Below the pieces are notes generated by a model, which was not told where the DNA came from, made no database searches, and worked only from the letters and a program-made list of their open reading frames with translations. DNA of 64,000 nucleotides. Origin: Agrypnia vestita. Taxonomy: Eukaryota > Arthropoda > Insecta > Trichoptera > Phryganeidae. Shown piece by piece: positions 47,704 through 60,029 of the stretch; within the stretch, counting starts at the first letter, position 1, and the number at the start of each line of letters is the position of its first letter. The position numbers and the translations under genes were made by a program. The DNA lies in the NCBI GenBank assembly GCA_016648135.1, contig JADDOH010024895.1, positions 62,001 through 126,000 on the forward strand. Reading direction: 5' to 3'.

Positions 47704-48426
47704 GTAATGATATTTACATTAGCCGCAAGCCCGCGAAAAATCACGGAACTTAATTATAATTAATAACGACCTTTGAGTGTAACGTGAGCCGCGCGCTGTT
47801 ATGAAAGATTTTTTTCTTAATGTTGTCAGTATACTAAATGTAGTGTCGTATAAATGACACCATCACTTGGTGTATAAATTTTCAGTTACACTATAAATAT
47901 TTCGTCGTATGAAGTTTTCATCGTACAAGTTTTGACATGTAATATTCCTGAATCGGATATTGGAGTTTTGCTTCAATTAATTTTATATATTATAATATTT
48001 AAATACCATTTTATAAACTCACTATGCTGATCGAGGTAATTTAAAAGAAACATTTACCACGTACAGGTTATCGTCCTTACATGACAACACGTAAAACAGA
48101 ATTTCCTGTGACAGGATATAAACATTACAGACATAAACATAAAACCTCAATATAATACGCAGTGTCCCAAGACAGGATGTCGAAATTGTAGAATTTCATA
48201 GGTAGTTAAAATTATCCTTAATCCATCACCTATGTCCCGTCAGTAAGAAGTTAATTCATTACGTTTCAGGATTTTTAATATAAATAATTATTATTACCTT
48301 TATTATTAGTATTTTTCTGTAAACAAGTTGTTAACATGTTTTGTTTTAAATCTTTAATTTAATTATAGAACTCAAGTTTTTCTGGCACTTGCACAAAACT
48401 ATCTGTTTTAATTTATAATGCTTCAG
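47704..48426. other. AT-rich intron with possible Helitron scrap
   Basis: TTAGCCGCAAGCCCGCGAAA followed by AATCACGG at 47719-47746 resembles the minus-strand Helitron end at 19642, in decayed form. Nothing else was recognised. Confidence 0.35.
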
Positions 48427-48549
48427 GCCGTAAAGCCCAATTACTTCAGCGAAACATACGACATATGTGACCTCACCGAGAATCAAACCCAGAAACCCCG
48501 ATATGAAGCCAGTGTCCTGCCCACTGGGCTACGAGAGCCACCAATAACC
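48427..48549 (-). repeat. tRNA-derived SINE, second type
   Basis: On the minus strand GGTGGCTCTCGTAGCCCAGT followed by GGGCAGGACA gives an A box, and GGGTTTGATTCTC gives a B box at tRNA spacing. The body differs from family A. It is not a functional tRNA because the arms do not pair fully. Frames at 48418-48692 on both strands arise from it. Confidence 0.6.
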
Positions 48550-48784
48550 GATACTAAACGGTTTAATAAAACTAACTCACTAATCATCACGCAATTTCTG
48601 CGCAGTGGTAGGCAGAGGCAGTAGAGCGTCACACTCTTCTGTCCTGGCACACCACTTTTGCCTCCTCCACTTTCGAACAATTTCTCATGCACAATCTTCC
48701 GTTGTTAACAAAGCTGTCCGCCAATATTTTGTTCACCTGACCGTGTCAGGTCTCTCTCTGACGGTCTCTGTACCTGTTACTTCA

Positions 48785-49060
48785 ATCATCATCATCATTG
48801 CCTTGGCTCTACAATCCCTGGGGGGTCATCTCAGTTTTGTGCCAGCTCTCATCAGTTGTCTCTCTCCCAGTTCTGAATCTCCAAGGCAGATATGTCTTGC
48901 CTTCAATACTCGCCTCGTATATTTTCTTTACCACTCCTTATTATCATCCAGCTGTGGCAGCCAACATTGTACAGTCCTAATTTTTCCATTTAAGACTTTC
49001 AGAAATGCAACGAGTAATTTAGAAAGAATCACACTACTTACCTCTCACCTCTGAATAAGC
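48785..49060 (+). repeat. Interspersed repeat fragment
   Basis: CATCATCATCATTGCCTTGG and CTCTACAATCCCTGGGGGG resemble the scrap at 20307-20342, and the same pattern (a catcat run, then tggctctacaaccc) is common in Lepidoptera as I remember it. The 149-codon frame across it (48605-49054) shows no known protein. Confidence 0.45.
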
Positions 49061-49381
49061 AAGCTTTTTCTTCTCAAAAATGTTCCGTTACATTCTAACT
49101 AACGTCTCAACCTACCTAACTCGCAATCTACTTTCGATCCGCACTCCGGGCGCGGTGGTGTGCGTGAGGCCGTGTATGTACAGAGATTAACGCGCTCACT
49201 GCCGCGGCTATTTGGGTTGCCTTACATTTGCTTTGGACTCGCGTGGGTGTCGCCCGGTTGCATAATCACTTGCCGGCGCGTGGTTCTCTCATATCCCAGT
49301 GTTGACTCCGCAAACATTCACATTTGGCGGTACCTAGTACCTACTTGCCCAGTGCCTCTTTGACGCACAAACCATTCATGA

Positions 49382-49490
49382 TTTTTTTAAACAGAGATGC
49401 GTTCATGGAATAAGTGACGTCAATATTATTACTATTTTCACACGTAGCTGTACTATCAAATACGAGTATAGGACTAATTTACTAACACTG
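49382..49490 (-). repeat. tRNA-derived SINE, family A, fragment
   Basis: TTTTTTTAAACAGAGATGCG, then CAATATTATTACTATTTTCA and AGTATAGGACTAATTTACTA match the 3' body of family A on the minus strand. The tRNA-like head is lost. Confidence 0.6.
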
Positions 49491-52400
49491 GCCAAGTACC
49501 ACTAGATCAACAAGCACTTTTGAATGGAGTAATTCGAAAAACGTCATACTAATTGATTCACAATCAAAAATATGAAACACATCTAAAATAACAAAGAGAT
49601 CTGGCCTGGCGTCTATCAAAATGGCGTAATTAATCGACGACGTATGCAATGAATATTCCTCTAATTTTTTTATCACTGTGTAAAACTTTTGGTCTAGTCT
49701 AATTTAGTCTATTCTGGTCCTTAGAAATAATTTGTGCGCTGGGGGAGAAATTGAGAAAAACACTATAATACCAGTATAAGCCAAACGTTGAGTTATTTTG
49801 TCAATACTGACTTTTTTCTCAAAATGATTCTCTCAAAACAATAGACAAAATGACAAAATTACTCAACATGCGTGTAATCCAAAAATTTACTTTCTGCCAT
49901 ATAAACTATTTATTGACATCAAAATTAGTCATCTAGCCACTAGTTAGATGCAAATACATCAATTTTTGCATGTTGGTATCAAATGTATCCATTTCTAGTA
50001 ACGAATCAATATCGAGCGAGTTTATTTGTTTTGTATCAGTGAAAAAAAGCACATTTTACTCACTTTTCAATATCAAAGATGGTCAAAATTTCAAGATGAT
50101 ATCAAAAGCAGCCATCACTCTGCTTAATTAGTCGTTTTTACTTATTTTGAGTACGTTTAACCCTAATAACTTATAATATTATAAATGCTAAATGTATTTT
50201 CTAATCATTAAAAACACATATTTTTTACAATTATTTTTAAATCAATTCTTGTTGATACCCAAAAATGATTGTTTTTGATCGTTTGTATGTTAACTTAGTT
50301 AAACTGACGTTTCTGATGAGTCGGTTATTGTTTTTTGATAATGTTTTGTTATAAGTTGTGTACGCGCTATATATATTTTTGTGCACTATGTTGGCAAATG
50401 CTATATTAGCAAATGGAAGTTTAGATGGTCAGTCTTGTCTTCAACAAACCTTTGACTATGTTAGAGACGTGAACCGCAGCCACTGTCGCTGCAAAGATCG
50501 AGGACAGACGTACACATTTTACACAAAGTAGGAGAAAACGCTCGGAATGTTCTAGAAATGTAGACGTAAGAGAATGTGCCCTACATTTACGAAAATTTGA
50601 TTAAAATCAACAGAATACTTTGTTTGCTCTGCCTTCTCGCTGTGATACAAAGGCCCCTGTCGCCCGCCACGATAATATATTCGATTCCTTTGCTCCGACG
50701 CACAATGAGTCTGCACAAGCGTAAAGAAACGCCTGTATTATCTCGCGGAGATTGACGATTAGTTTGGCACGCAAAGTACCTTCGATGAAGCTCACAAATT
50801 GAATACCAAAGTGGTGAATTAAGATTTATAGTTTCATGCGTCGACAGCTGCAGAAAACAAACTTCGAGTCGCGTGGTAGGCGACTGGCTTTGCCTTTCTG
50901 AATTACTCGGTTGAATACTTCAAAATATTAACCATCTATTTGAACTATAAAGTAAATTTACTTTACCCTTCACTCGTATAAAAGTATTTTTATAGACGCT
51001 TCTAAGGATTACATTAAACAATTACATAAACTACAGAATATAAAATATAACAGAGAGGAACTAAACTAGTTCTTTGTGGGAGAAGAATGGATCATAGCGC
51101 AAAATTGTACTCTTTAGCATTTGTCTATGACAAATTCATACTGTATTTCAGGTTATTCTTAAATAATGCGGTAGTAAGTAAAACTTATTTTTTAATAGAC
51201 ATATTTTTAAAAATTTTGTTTCAAACCGAGTCTTAGTAAAAACATTTTATTTTTATAAAGCGTAACTTATTTACCAAGACATTATACTTTTAAAAAATAT
51301 TTAATTTAACCTTTTAAATAAGGCGAACGTTGGACAAGGAGTTTAAGTTCTGGGCAAGGAGTTTACGTTAGTTCACGTCCATTTAATTTGGTGGTCTGTG
51401 AAAATGATCAAATCAACTTATATTATATGTATAGACCATAAAATTTCAATTATTTATATTACTATCACACAGATTTTAATCCCCATCCCTTATTCCTTTC
51501 CTTCCTCTCTAGAAACATTAAAATTTGTACATTTATTTTTTCTTCACTTATTTCTTACTTTTTATTCACTAGTCCTTAGTAATTTTGAGAAGCGCACAAT
51601 TATTTATATATGTATTATATTTTTTCGCTGTCATACTACTATTTAATGAATAATTAATAAATAGTTTGATTTTCCGAATAAATTGAAAAAATATAAATTA
51701 AATAGAATAAAAATATGTAGTAGCAAACCAATATATCGAAGTGTTCACAAACAAATGTACAGAAACATTATTGGATCAGCATGTTCATTTGGCCCTTTTC
51801 CAGCCATAGCAGTTCTCAGACACAACAATGCCGACCTTTATCTGTGACGGGTCGCAGATAAACCGTTATCTGATAAGGTCTACATGGTACAGAATTTTTC
51901 AATCTTCTTACTAAAGGCTTGAGCCTCTGCCAAACGCCCATGGCACGCCAAGCATCGAAATTATAGTAATAATTAGACATGACGCCCCCTACAAACAAAG
52001 TGCGGCTCGCAAACTTTTTCAAGTCTCTCTTAATTCATAAATTCACGACAAAATGTAAATGTAATATAAAAATTGCGTTGAATGATCGGCATCTAGTTTT
52101 TCATAATCGTTTTCGTTTAAAACGGTAAAACGAGAATCGATTTTTTGCAGATTCGACAGTATACGTAGGGACAGTCGGTATCTTCGTCTAGACGGAAGCA
52201 TACCAACCGATCCATTTAATGAAATACGTAGAGAAATATAAATAAAAATGTGCTTTTTGCATATTACATTTTATGCAGCTCTCAGTGCGCGGCCGTCCTC
52301 GCGAAGATACAGCGGTAAACTAGTCAAAGTTTGGCGCACAAAATTTTTAATTATATCAAAATTATAGCAATTTAATAATTATATCGAACCACAAGATAAA

Positions 52401-53167
52401 CGATATGAGCATTATGAATCAAATTATGTCGGTTGATTGTTTCACTTGCATAGCAAATACAAAATAGCTTTTTTCCGGAATAGTCTGCCCTGTGTATACA
52501 ACCTTTCTGGCTGATATTTTAGATTCCTTGGAAAGGTCCTTCATCAGGACCGAAACAAATATATACACAGCACAAATACAACACTGATTAAAGGTCGGAC
52601 TTTCACTGAAAAATATCCCAGGAAACTCTTTCCGATTCTGAATGGCCGTAAAAAAACTAAGAACATTTTTAAATGAAAAGTTTTACCGATACCTACTTGC
52701 GTCTCGAGTTAAACGATTTGAAGTTGTGTTCTTAAAATGTTAAAACGTACGTAACGGTAAAACTTTTAGAAAATTTATCGGCCCACCGTTTGAAAAACAC
52801 TGACACAGAATATTTACTGTACAAGAAACCGTATCAAATAATCCCTCTGTTCTTTCATTACTCACGGAGCACATCCAGGAAGCATCTGATGACGAAAAAC
52901 GAGTTTAATTTTCGTAAGGGCTGTCGTGATGGGCCATAGATAAGGCGCTGCATACATCATTTTTACATAAGACATAACGTAATACATATTCAATGTATTT
53001 CTCCGAAGAAGGTAGGTTCAATTACGAGGACGCGCATCCGCGACAGGTGCAATCTTCTCAGAAAGAATTACAAACAGGAACACCAAAGGCCAATGCACGA
53101 AACAAGCACTTGAAATGAAAAAAAAGAAATGACGCAAAAAGGTGATGCATTTGTGCATACAATACAA
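49491..53167. other. Intron; GC-richer patches at 50.6-50.9 and 51.8-52.3 kb
   Basis: No supported gene. The patch at 50630-50790 (GGCCCCTGTCGCCCGCCACG) is non-repetitive. 51830-52020 has CATGGCACGCCAAGC and GTGCGGCTCGCAAACTTTTT. 52500-52560 contains CCTTCATCAGGACCGAAAC, a pattern seen at the ends of some retroelements, but nothing more supports it. Confidence 0.35.
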
Positions 53168-53844
53168 TCTATATAAACAAAAATGTAAATGTTATTTTGT
53201 ACAAAATCGCTAATCTCTGAAATTTTGGCACATTGTTGCATTCAAATACGCGGATGTTTTTGTACACCTACTTTGTTTTTCTAATTTATTTATTTATATA
53301 AATAAAAATACAAATGTTCGATTGTCCAAAATCTTAAATCTCCTAAAGTTCTTCAACTATTGCTTTGAAATTTTGACACAACGTTGCATTCGAATTTGCA
53401 AAAATTATTTGAAAGAAAAGGCGATACCTACACTCTCAATACTGATAAATATTTAGATATAACATTTTCCGAATTAAATTTTTTTGATTACATTCGGTTG
53501 TCTTTGCTTAAATAAAACGTTTGAAACGATGAGAAAGTGCAGCCAACCATAACGCGATATTTCAAAATAAAGGAAATTTATGTATACTGTCTATGATTAA
53601 TTTTTAATTTTGATACTTCCGAACTTATCGTTCATATCATCATAAGAACCATTAATATTGCATAACAATATTAAACACCATAACAATATACTTCTAAAAA
53701 TCTAAAAGAAAGTAGATTTATTGTAGAAACACTGTAAGTTAAGTTTTTTAGAGACTTTTCAAAACAATGGAACCTTTGTTTCCCCTCACAACCTTATTTT
53801 TTACTTAATCTTTAACCCGTGCAACGCCGGGTACGACCAGCTAG
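53168..53844 (+). mobile_element. Non-autonomous Helitron with duplicated 5' region
   Basis: The 5' end TCTATATAAACAAAAATG follows an A, and the 3' end CTAG is followed by T. A hairpin ACCCG-TGCAACGC-CGGGT lies 10 bp before CTAG, the standard Helitron terminus. The 5' region is repeated within the element (53168-53245 against about 53291-53400: TATATAAAYAAAAATRYAAA, then GCTTTGAAATTTTG-like and CGTTGCATTCGAAT-like blocks). It is 677 bp with no helicase or Rep coding. Confidence 0.75.
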
Positions 53845-53957
53845 TATTAAATAAAAGCTTAGCCCATAAAACCATAGTTTTTATTAAATCCTTTACATGC
53901 GAGGTCTCGATTTCCATTATATTATACTATTGTTTTCATGACTAAGAGATTCATTTG
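53845..53957. other. Gap between Helitron and hAT element
   Basis: AT-rich, with nothing recognised. Confidence 0.5.
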
Positions 53958-54839
53958 GTAGGTACTAGTGATGGGTCGTCGACGTATTTACTGTCGACGA
54001 AACGAGACCGTCCACGTCCGCCCGTCGACGAGACGATCAACTAGTTGAATTCGTCAACTAGTTGACGCGTCAACTTCGTTACGCGGACGTCGCGGACGTT
54101 CTATCGGGACGATGGTCAACTGACTACGGTTCGACGCGACGCTGCTCGACGGCTCAACCGTTGGCTATTTTTATTACGTTAATTTTTAAAATTTAAAGAA
54201 GTTCGAAGGAATATAGTTTCGGGGAAAGTAAAACCGCTACTTATGCTTATATGTAAAAAGAAATATTTTACTATTTTTTTGTTTACGCATATTATAGGCT
54301 TTTACTATATATAATAAAGAAAGAAGTAGGTATACACCACAATATCAGGTGTAAGCAGTAAAATATTAGTTCAATAAAAAATAAAATAATTGAACAGAAT
54401 TGTTTTATTTTATACAGCTCAAAATTGGGAATTCACCGAAACGTCGCACGTGCACATCGCACAAATCAAGTAAAAAATAATAGCTTATTAATCACCCTAG
54501 ATAAGCATGCATTCAAATTTCAAGTCTCTGTCATAGTTCGTGTACACAGATCTGCACTCTATGGTCGTGTACTTTAGAGTTGAAATGAAATTACCCGTCG
54601 AGCCGTCTATGACGTCTATGGCGTCTACAAGTCGACAAGAGAGAAAAATAAACGGAGACGTTTTGTCTTGCTCTCGCTCGTTGCTTTGCACTAGACATGC
54701 GCGCCGCGCCGCCCTTGGGCCACGCCGCCGCCGCCGAGTCAAGCCAATCGGCGCGCCGATTTTGGGTGTTACATTTTTGAAACACCTTAAATTTAGATTT
54801 TTTAAAACTGTTTCATTTGTTTTTATCGATTAAATTATG

Positions 54840-55395
54840 CAAAGAAGTCTGAGGAGGTGGATGAGCCCTCCGGTTTAGGATGAGTTGAAGCGGTGTTGAT
54901 GATGTAAAGTCACGATGGTTTTACAGAATTTATTGAATTGCAAAAGCAAAAGTTATAAAGAATACAGTAGGTACGAAGGTTATAAGTGAAAGCGTGACGT
55001 TCGAAGGTATGACGGCGAGGGCTTCCGCTATACGAGCGGTTCACCGGGGATGTGAGATAGATAGTCTGCTCTGGAGACTACAGTTTTTATAGTGAATGTG
55101 AACAAAGAGATTGGGTTTGTTATGACTTCGTCTTTACTCGGCAGTGCGTGTCGGATATTTTGTCTGGATCAGCAAGGTGAGTTTATCCGCTCTTCATGCC
55201 CTCTGCTATACGTCGCCTTTGTACTCGGTCATTGGTCCGGCTTACATTGCCGCCTTGTTCGTTGTGCTAAGCGCTTTTGCCTCGACCTCTGTATCGAGGG
55301 TAACGGTCTGCCGTGCTCGATGTCAGCATATGTGGTACCTCATTACATCTGTTTATGTACGCGTCTTTGGCCACCACAGGTCTAAAGCCTTAATG
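54840..55395. other. Unclassified segment inside the hAT element
   Basis: It is GC-richer than the hAT ends, with overlapping frames (55092-55437) that match nothing. It could be a nested insertion such as a solo LTR (ACGATGGTTTTACAGAATTT, then GGTTCACCGGGGATG), but no TG..CA ends with a target duplication could be set. Confidence 0.3.
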
Positions 55396-55397
55396 GC

Positions 55398-56029
55398 AAA
55401 GAAATCCATACCGTTACAGATTCTGGATCAAATATAAAAAGGGCTATATAAGACAGCCACTTTTTCTTAGGGCACGGGTTGCACGATCTCATAACTGGCG
55501 ATGGAATCAAAAGTGTACCTGAGATTAAGTGAAATTGACAACTAAATGGAGCATAAAAATACCACGCGCGCCGCGTTTCTGGCAAACTACATTGAAAAAC
55601 AAGTGAAAGCAACAGATCTAGTAACAAGAAGATTTGAAGATATATCAGCAGCTACTTCTGACTCTGAACCTGTTGCAAGTGCATCTTCTGGACAAGCCTT
55701 GCTATCCAAACTTTCCAAGAAATATAGCAGCAACGTCACAGATTTAGACTCAGAAGACGCCGAAATTTCACAAGAATGTTGGAAGTACCTGGCTACTACG
55801 AGACCAGAAGATGTAGAAGTTGTCCAAGGTCCTTATCTACTGGAAAGAAAGAAAAAAAGCATTTCCGTGGCTCAACCCGCTCGCTAGAGCTGTGCTAGCA
55901 ATTCCAGCTACCAGCATACCCAGCGAGCGTGTGTTTTCAGTTTCCGGCCTTGTTGTAAATGCCAAAAGGTCTCGGCTGAGTCCGGTGAGAGAAGAGGGGA
56001 TCTACCACACACCCAGGGCCGTTCTATGA
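55398..56029 (+). pseudogene. hAT transposase, C-terminal part, broken
   Basis: Recognisable blocks in order: KEIHTVTDSGSNIKRAI, the conserved TDxGSN region around the second catalytic aspartate; a stop; GHGLHDLITGDGIKSVPEI; then in a second frame ALLSKLSKKY and ECWKYLATTRPEDVEV; then after a frameshift LIYWKERKKAFPWLNPLA and IPATSIPSERVFSVSGLVV, the hATC dimerisation domain. At least one stop and two frame changes interrupt it. The N-terminal BED zinc finger and first catalytic region are missing. The sequence leaves hAT homology just after RLSP (about 55983), where the LINE-side sequence begins. Confidence 0.85.
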
Positions 56030-56085
56030 GCAATGGTTGACATATCGGCCCTACACTTTCTCCACCCATTTTCGGCAGGATATTT

Positions 56086-56747
56086 TTATTCGGATTCATA
56101 TTGAGTAGTCGCCCTAAGGAGTTCCCAACGGGACATCCACACCCTAACAAACTCACGGAGGCATTCAAAGTTTCTTTCATTCCTAACAAGATCGGCGTTT
56201 ATGACACGCTGACCAGTGTCATGTGGCCCGAATATTCCAACACGCATATCGTATCTAGCATTCATCAAGAGTTCACAATCCCAGAGAATATGCCCCGGAG
56301 TCTGGAGCACTCTAGCTCTCTGGCATAGGTGTACCTACCATGGATGAGCGGAGAGTCCAAGATCATGGAGTTTAGATCTGAACTCTCCATGGCCCGAAAG
56401 CATCTGTACCGTATAGTGGTCTGGAGCCGGAAAATAACCTCCGGAAAAACTCAAGTTTCTTTCTTTAACCCTCACCCTCGGGAAGGAGTGTGTCCATCTG
56501 CCGGCGGTGGCGGTGTCCCATCTGTCTTGCCATACTTCTAACGTTATTAGCCTAGCACGCATTTCCAACGCCTGTGGTCGCTCGTTTTCCAGAGGCCTGA
56601 GAGTTCTACCAAAGTAGACTATTTCCAGGCCCCTCAGCAATCTGCGACAGGCGCAAGCCTCAAGGACCTCGAGATCGGCAGAGAGCACGCCCGCCAGGAT
56701 TGGGAGTGCTTGACTGGAGACAATCCGATAGGCACCCAGTCAGTCCA
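56086..56747 (-). pseudogene. R1-type LINE, 3' end of the ORF, nested in hAT
   Basis: Read on the minus strand, about 220 codons run in one frame from 56747 to 56086. They contain GAYRIVSSQALPILAGVLSA, a thumb motif; then LEVWQDRWDTATAGRW, YTVQMLSGHGEFRSKL and PGHILWDCELL. These match the C-terminus of R1/Jockey-group reverse transcriptases, where W(x)RW, LSGHGxFxxYL and a CCHC-like end are typical. A single in-frame TAG (56332-56334) follows HPW. The 5' end is truncated, as usual for LINE copies. It is opposite to the hAT transposase and interrupts its 3' end. Confidence 0.8.
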
Positions 56748-57100
56748 AAAAATGCTATAGTACAAAATATGAATGCAAAGTCCAAAGTGTCCAAAGTAAT
56801 TAACATAAGGATAAAAACACAACATATAACTTAAGAGCCAGATTAATTAAAATAAATACAAAATTAAACCTTAGAAGACATGAAATGAGCCCCGTGAGAG
56901 TTAACAAGATCATATTCATACATGACAATTATGAATTGTGCAAAGAAAACTGTGATCTTGAATCAAAGCATGGATTTCTTTGCACCTAAAATTTGCATTC
57001 GAAAACTTTATAATAGAACATTCCTTGATTTGAATATTTTTGCTTCTGTTTTTCCACGACATCTAAACATTCCTTAAAAAAACATATCCTCTAAAAAAAA
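56748..57100. other. AT-rich part of the hAT element
   Basis: The remainder between the LINE fragment and the GC-rich right end. No frame of the hAT transposase was recognised here. Confidence 0.4.
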
Positions 57101-57356
57101 TGAGCCACGCCGCGGCACGCCGCCGCCGCCGACCGTTTCAAGCCGGCACGCCGCCGCTGGCAAATTCAGGCTCGGCGCGCATGTCTACTTTGCACTAAGT
57201 TGAATCTCGAATCGTCCACCGTCCACGGCGTCCGCCGTCCACCGTCTACGAATTCAACTAGTCCATGCGATAAACGTAAACCGTCGACGCGTCGACGCAA
57301 CGTCAACGATTGATTTCAACTAGTCCGTCCATTCAACGCCCATCCCTAGTAGGTAC

Positions 57357-58981
57357 TAAATTAAATTTAAGATAATCAGGAAAATCATTTCTTCAGTATT
57401 CGTACAATATTATTGATGTATTAATTATTATCACTGGAATTTTGACACAACCAGCTTTTGTTTTTTAGAAAGAGATAAATTCTGAAATTTCGATGATTTA
57501 AATAATTTTAGAATAGTGCCGTAAAGTAGGTACTTGCCCAAATATCTGAGATAAATTTGCTTTTTTGTGTGCGTGTATGTATGTTTGACAAAAAAGTATG
57601 TAAGAATGCATTGTCATGGATATTGAGTCAATATGCAAAATTTCAGCTCGATCGGATGACGGGAAGTGTGTTAATTTTCACTTCCAATATTTTCCACGTT
57701 CACAGCGGTGAAGTTAATATGAATGAATTAAAAATAGCATTGTGCATTGTGCGCGATATCTTGGGAACGAATGAAGAAACTCCCTTGTTATAATCCTTCT
57801 CTAAAGTGCGACAGAAAAAATTGTTTGCAATTATGACGTTTAAGTACGTGGATTTCGTATCGGTGAAAATTGCAGAGCTCAAACGACGACCTCAGTATTT
57901 CTTATCACTGGCGCGTCGGAATTCACACGAAACAATTCCCTCTATTATTAGGATAAGAAGATTGTTATAGTTGTGATTGTTACCCCAAAACTCAAAATAG
58001 GACGGAAAGTACTTATTTTCGTACGCGTAAAGTTTCTATGAGAAATGTCATTGTAGCAGAATATTGGCATTGATTTAATATTTGGAGACTTTTTGGAGAA
58101 TATTTGTATAAAACAAACTGATTACTATCAACTTTAAAAATCTTGTTAGTACTTATTATATAAGAATAATATTTATCACCTCAAAATAAACGAAGTGCAC
58201 AATGTTACAATGTACATAAGGTCAATATAATAATTAGGATACCGCAAAATAATGAGAATGATATTCGCAACATTTTTTTAGCAAAACACAGACAAACTTC
58301 AGATTAAGAATGATATGAATTTTTTTTCTGTAATAATTCACAGTAAAAGTTTTGAAATAGCGGCATAACTTCAGAAGTTATAATGAAAAATTTATATAAA
58401 AAATAATTAAATAAAAAAAATATAAAAATGGTGTTCTTTGGTTTGCTGGAAATGTTTTGTCCTTGGCGATATCTACGAGGACATTAAATACCAGTATCAA
58501 CATTCTTATATCTAATAGATAAGTGAAAATTTTTAATTTTACGAGAAACATAATTATACGGTGGGTCACTAAAAATCATGAATTTCTATTCATTAAAACC
58601 TCCAATAGCCGAAGATCGTGCTGAAATGTATGTGGACGAGGCAAAAGTCGGGTGCCAGGCCAGAAAAGTGTGGCATTCTGCTTTCTCTGCCGATCCCTTC
58701 GGGGAGATGGCGCGGTCGCTAGTTAGTCGAGTTGACGAAGTTGACCTAGGTGCTTTGTGCTCGGCAGTGAGTTGATGAAAAAAGTACATTGTAATCACAA
58801 AAAAGTGGGTAAGTGTACTTATGTACGCGCGTTAGAAGTTATATTTATTTGGCATACATAAAGTAAATCAACGCATATTTTCATTATGTGATCCATATTT
58901 ACTTCAGCTACTTTTCTTTATTGTATTTCTATGGAATTTATATCACAATGCTATGGTAAACATATGTGTCCATTCTGGGCA
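57357..58981. other. AT-rich intron, nothing certain
   Basis: ATTTCAGCTCGATCGGATGA followed by CGGGAAGTGTG at 57641-57670 resembles a piece of repeat family B. A GC-richer segment at 58600-58780 has frames on both strands (VWHSAFSADPFGEMARS in one) that I cannot place; it may be an element remnant. Confidence 0.35.
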
Positions 58982-58989
58982 CATAATAT

Positions 58990-60021
58990 TAGGGATGGGT
59001 CGTCCACGTCCGTCCATCGACGAGACGATCAACTAGTTGAATTCGTCAACTAGTTGATCTATTTTCAACTTTATAGATAAAAAAATAAATCTATTATAAT
59101 TTTGTTTACACCACTTTTTATTGATTTTTTACATGTTTCGGGAACAATGTTCCTTTTCTCAGATTGAGCCTCAAACTAATGTTGACAAATAATAGAGAAA
59201 TATTTATTTATTAATAATGTCACCACAAAGTGAAAGCCTGACTTTGAAAGATTTATTCTTCAATAAATTTCTAGATAACATCTCAAATGTAAAGTATTTT
59301 TAAATTATGTATTTATTTATAAATTTATAAATAGTAAATAAATGTAAAGGTTTTTATCATTTTATTTAACTTGTATTGAAACGAATGAATTTTTCGTAAT
59401 CGATTTGAGTTAGTGTAGTGATAGTCCAACGTTTTTCAAAAAATAAGTCAGATATATTGAAAAAATTCAAACTTTGATGTCGCATATCTCCATAACTATT
59501 GATATTAGGTCATGATAGCTTTCGACTCATAATCAATGCAGGAATATAGTCCTGCGAGGTTATTAATGTTTTCCATATAACCCTGTACACATGTAATGAT
59601 ATGTACCTAATATATTTTTTTATACACACATTACTGCTTTGTACTTATTTATATTTTTAATTTTTATACTCATATTTTAATGCTTTCACTGCTTATATAT
59701 GTAGTTTATATTTATATTTTACTGCTTACGCCTGATATTGTTGTGTATACCTACTTCTTTCTTTATTATATATAGAAAGAAGTATATAAAACAATATGTA
59801 AAAGCCTATAATGTACGTAAACAAATAAATAATAAAATATTTATTTTTACATATAAGCACAAGTAGCGGTTTTACTTTCCCTGAAACTATATTCCTTCGA
59901 ACTTCTTTAAATTTTAAAAATTAACGTAATAAAAATAGCCAACGATAGTCCGCGTAACGAAGTTGATGCGTCAACTAGTTGATCGTCTCGTCGATGGACG
60001 GACGTGGACGACCCATCCCTA
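58990..60021 (-). mobile_element. hAT deletion derivative (1,032 bp)
   Basis: The terminal inverted repeats are perfect for 51 bp (TAGGGATGGGTCGTCCACGT, CCGTCCATCGACGAGACGAT, CAACTAGTTGA). The 8-bp target duplication CATAATAT is exact (58982-58989 and 60022-60029). Its right 200 bp match in reverse the left end of the 3,383-bp hAT at 53966 (AAATTTTAAAAATTAACGTA, GTAGCGGTTTTACTTTCC), so it lies in the opposite orientation. It has no transposase. Confidence 0.9.
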
Positions 60022-60029
60022 CATAATAT

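Larger units (their letters stand above)
53966..57348 (+). mobile_element. hAT transposon, 3,383 bp, with nested LINE
   Basis: The ends are TAGTGATGGGTCG and the inverse of CGCCCATCCCTA. The 8-bp target duplication GTAGGTAC is exact (53958-53965 and 57349-57356), as for hAT elements. The subterminal region is full of GTCGAC, GTCCACGTCC and the palindrome CAACTAGTTG. It also has inverted GC-rich blocks (CTAGACATGCGCGCC near 54690 against CGGCGCGCATGTCTAC near 57172). Inside lie a broken hAT transposase (55398-56029), a LINE fragment (56086-56747) and an unclassified GC-richer segment (54840-55395). It is dead. Confidence 0.9.

Noticed and set aside
48605..49054. 149-codon open frame as a gene
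   Set aside because: Serine/leucine-rich translation without any known motif, overlapping repeat-like sequence, with competing frames.
52500..52560. Penelope-like element end (CCTTCATCAGGACCGAAAC)
   Set aside because: Only a short string with no reverse transcriptase or paired ends.
54840..55395. Solo LTR inside the hAT element
   Set aside because: No TG..CA ends with matching flanks could be found.
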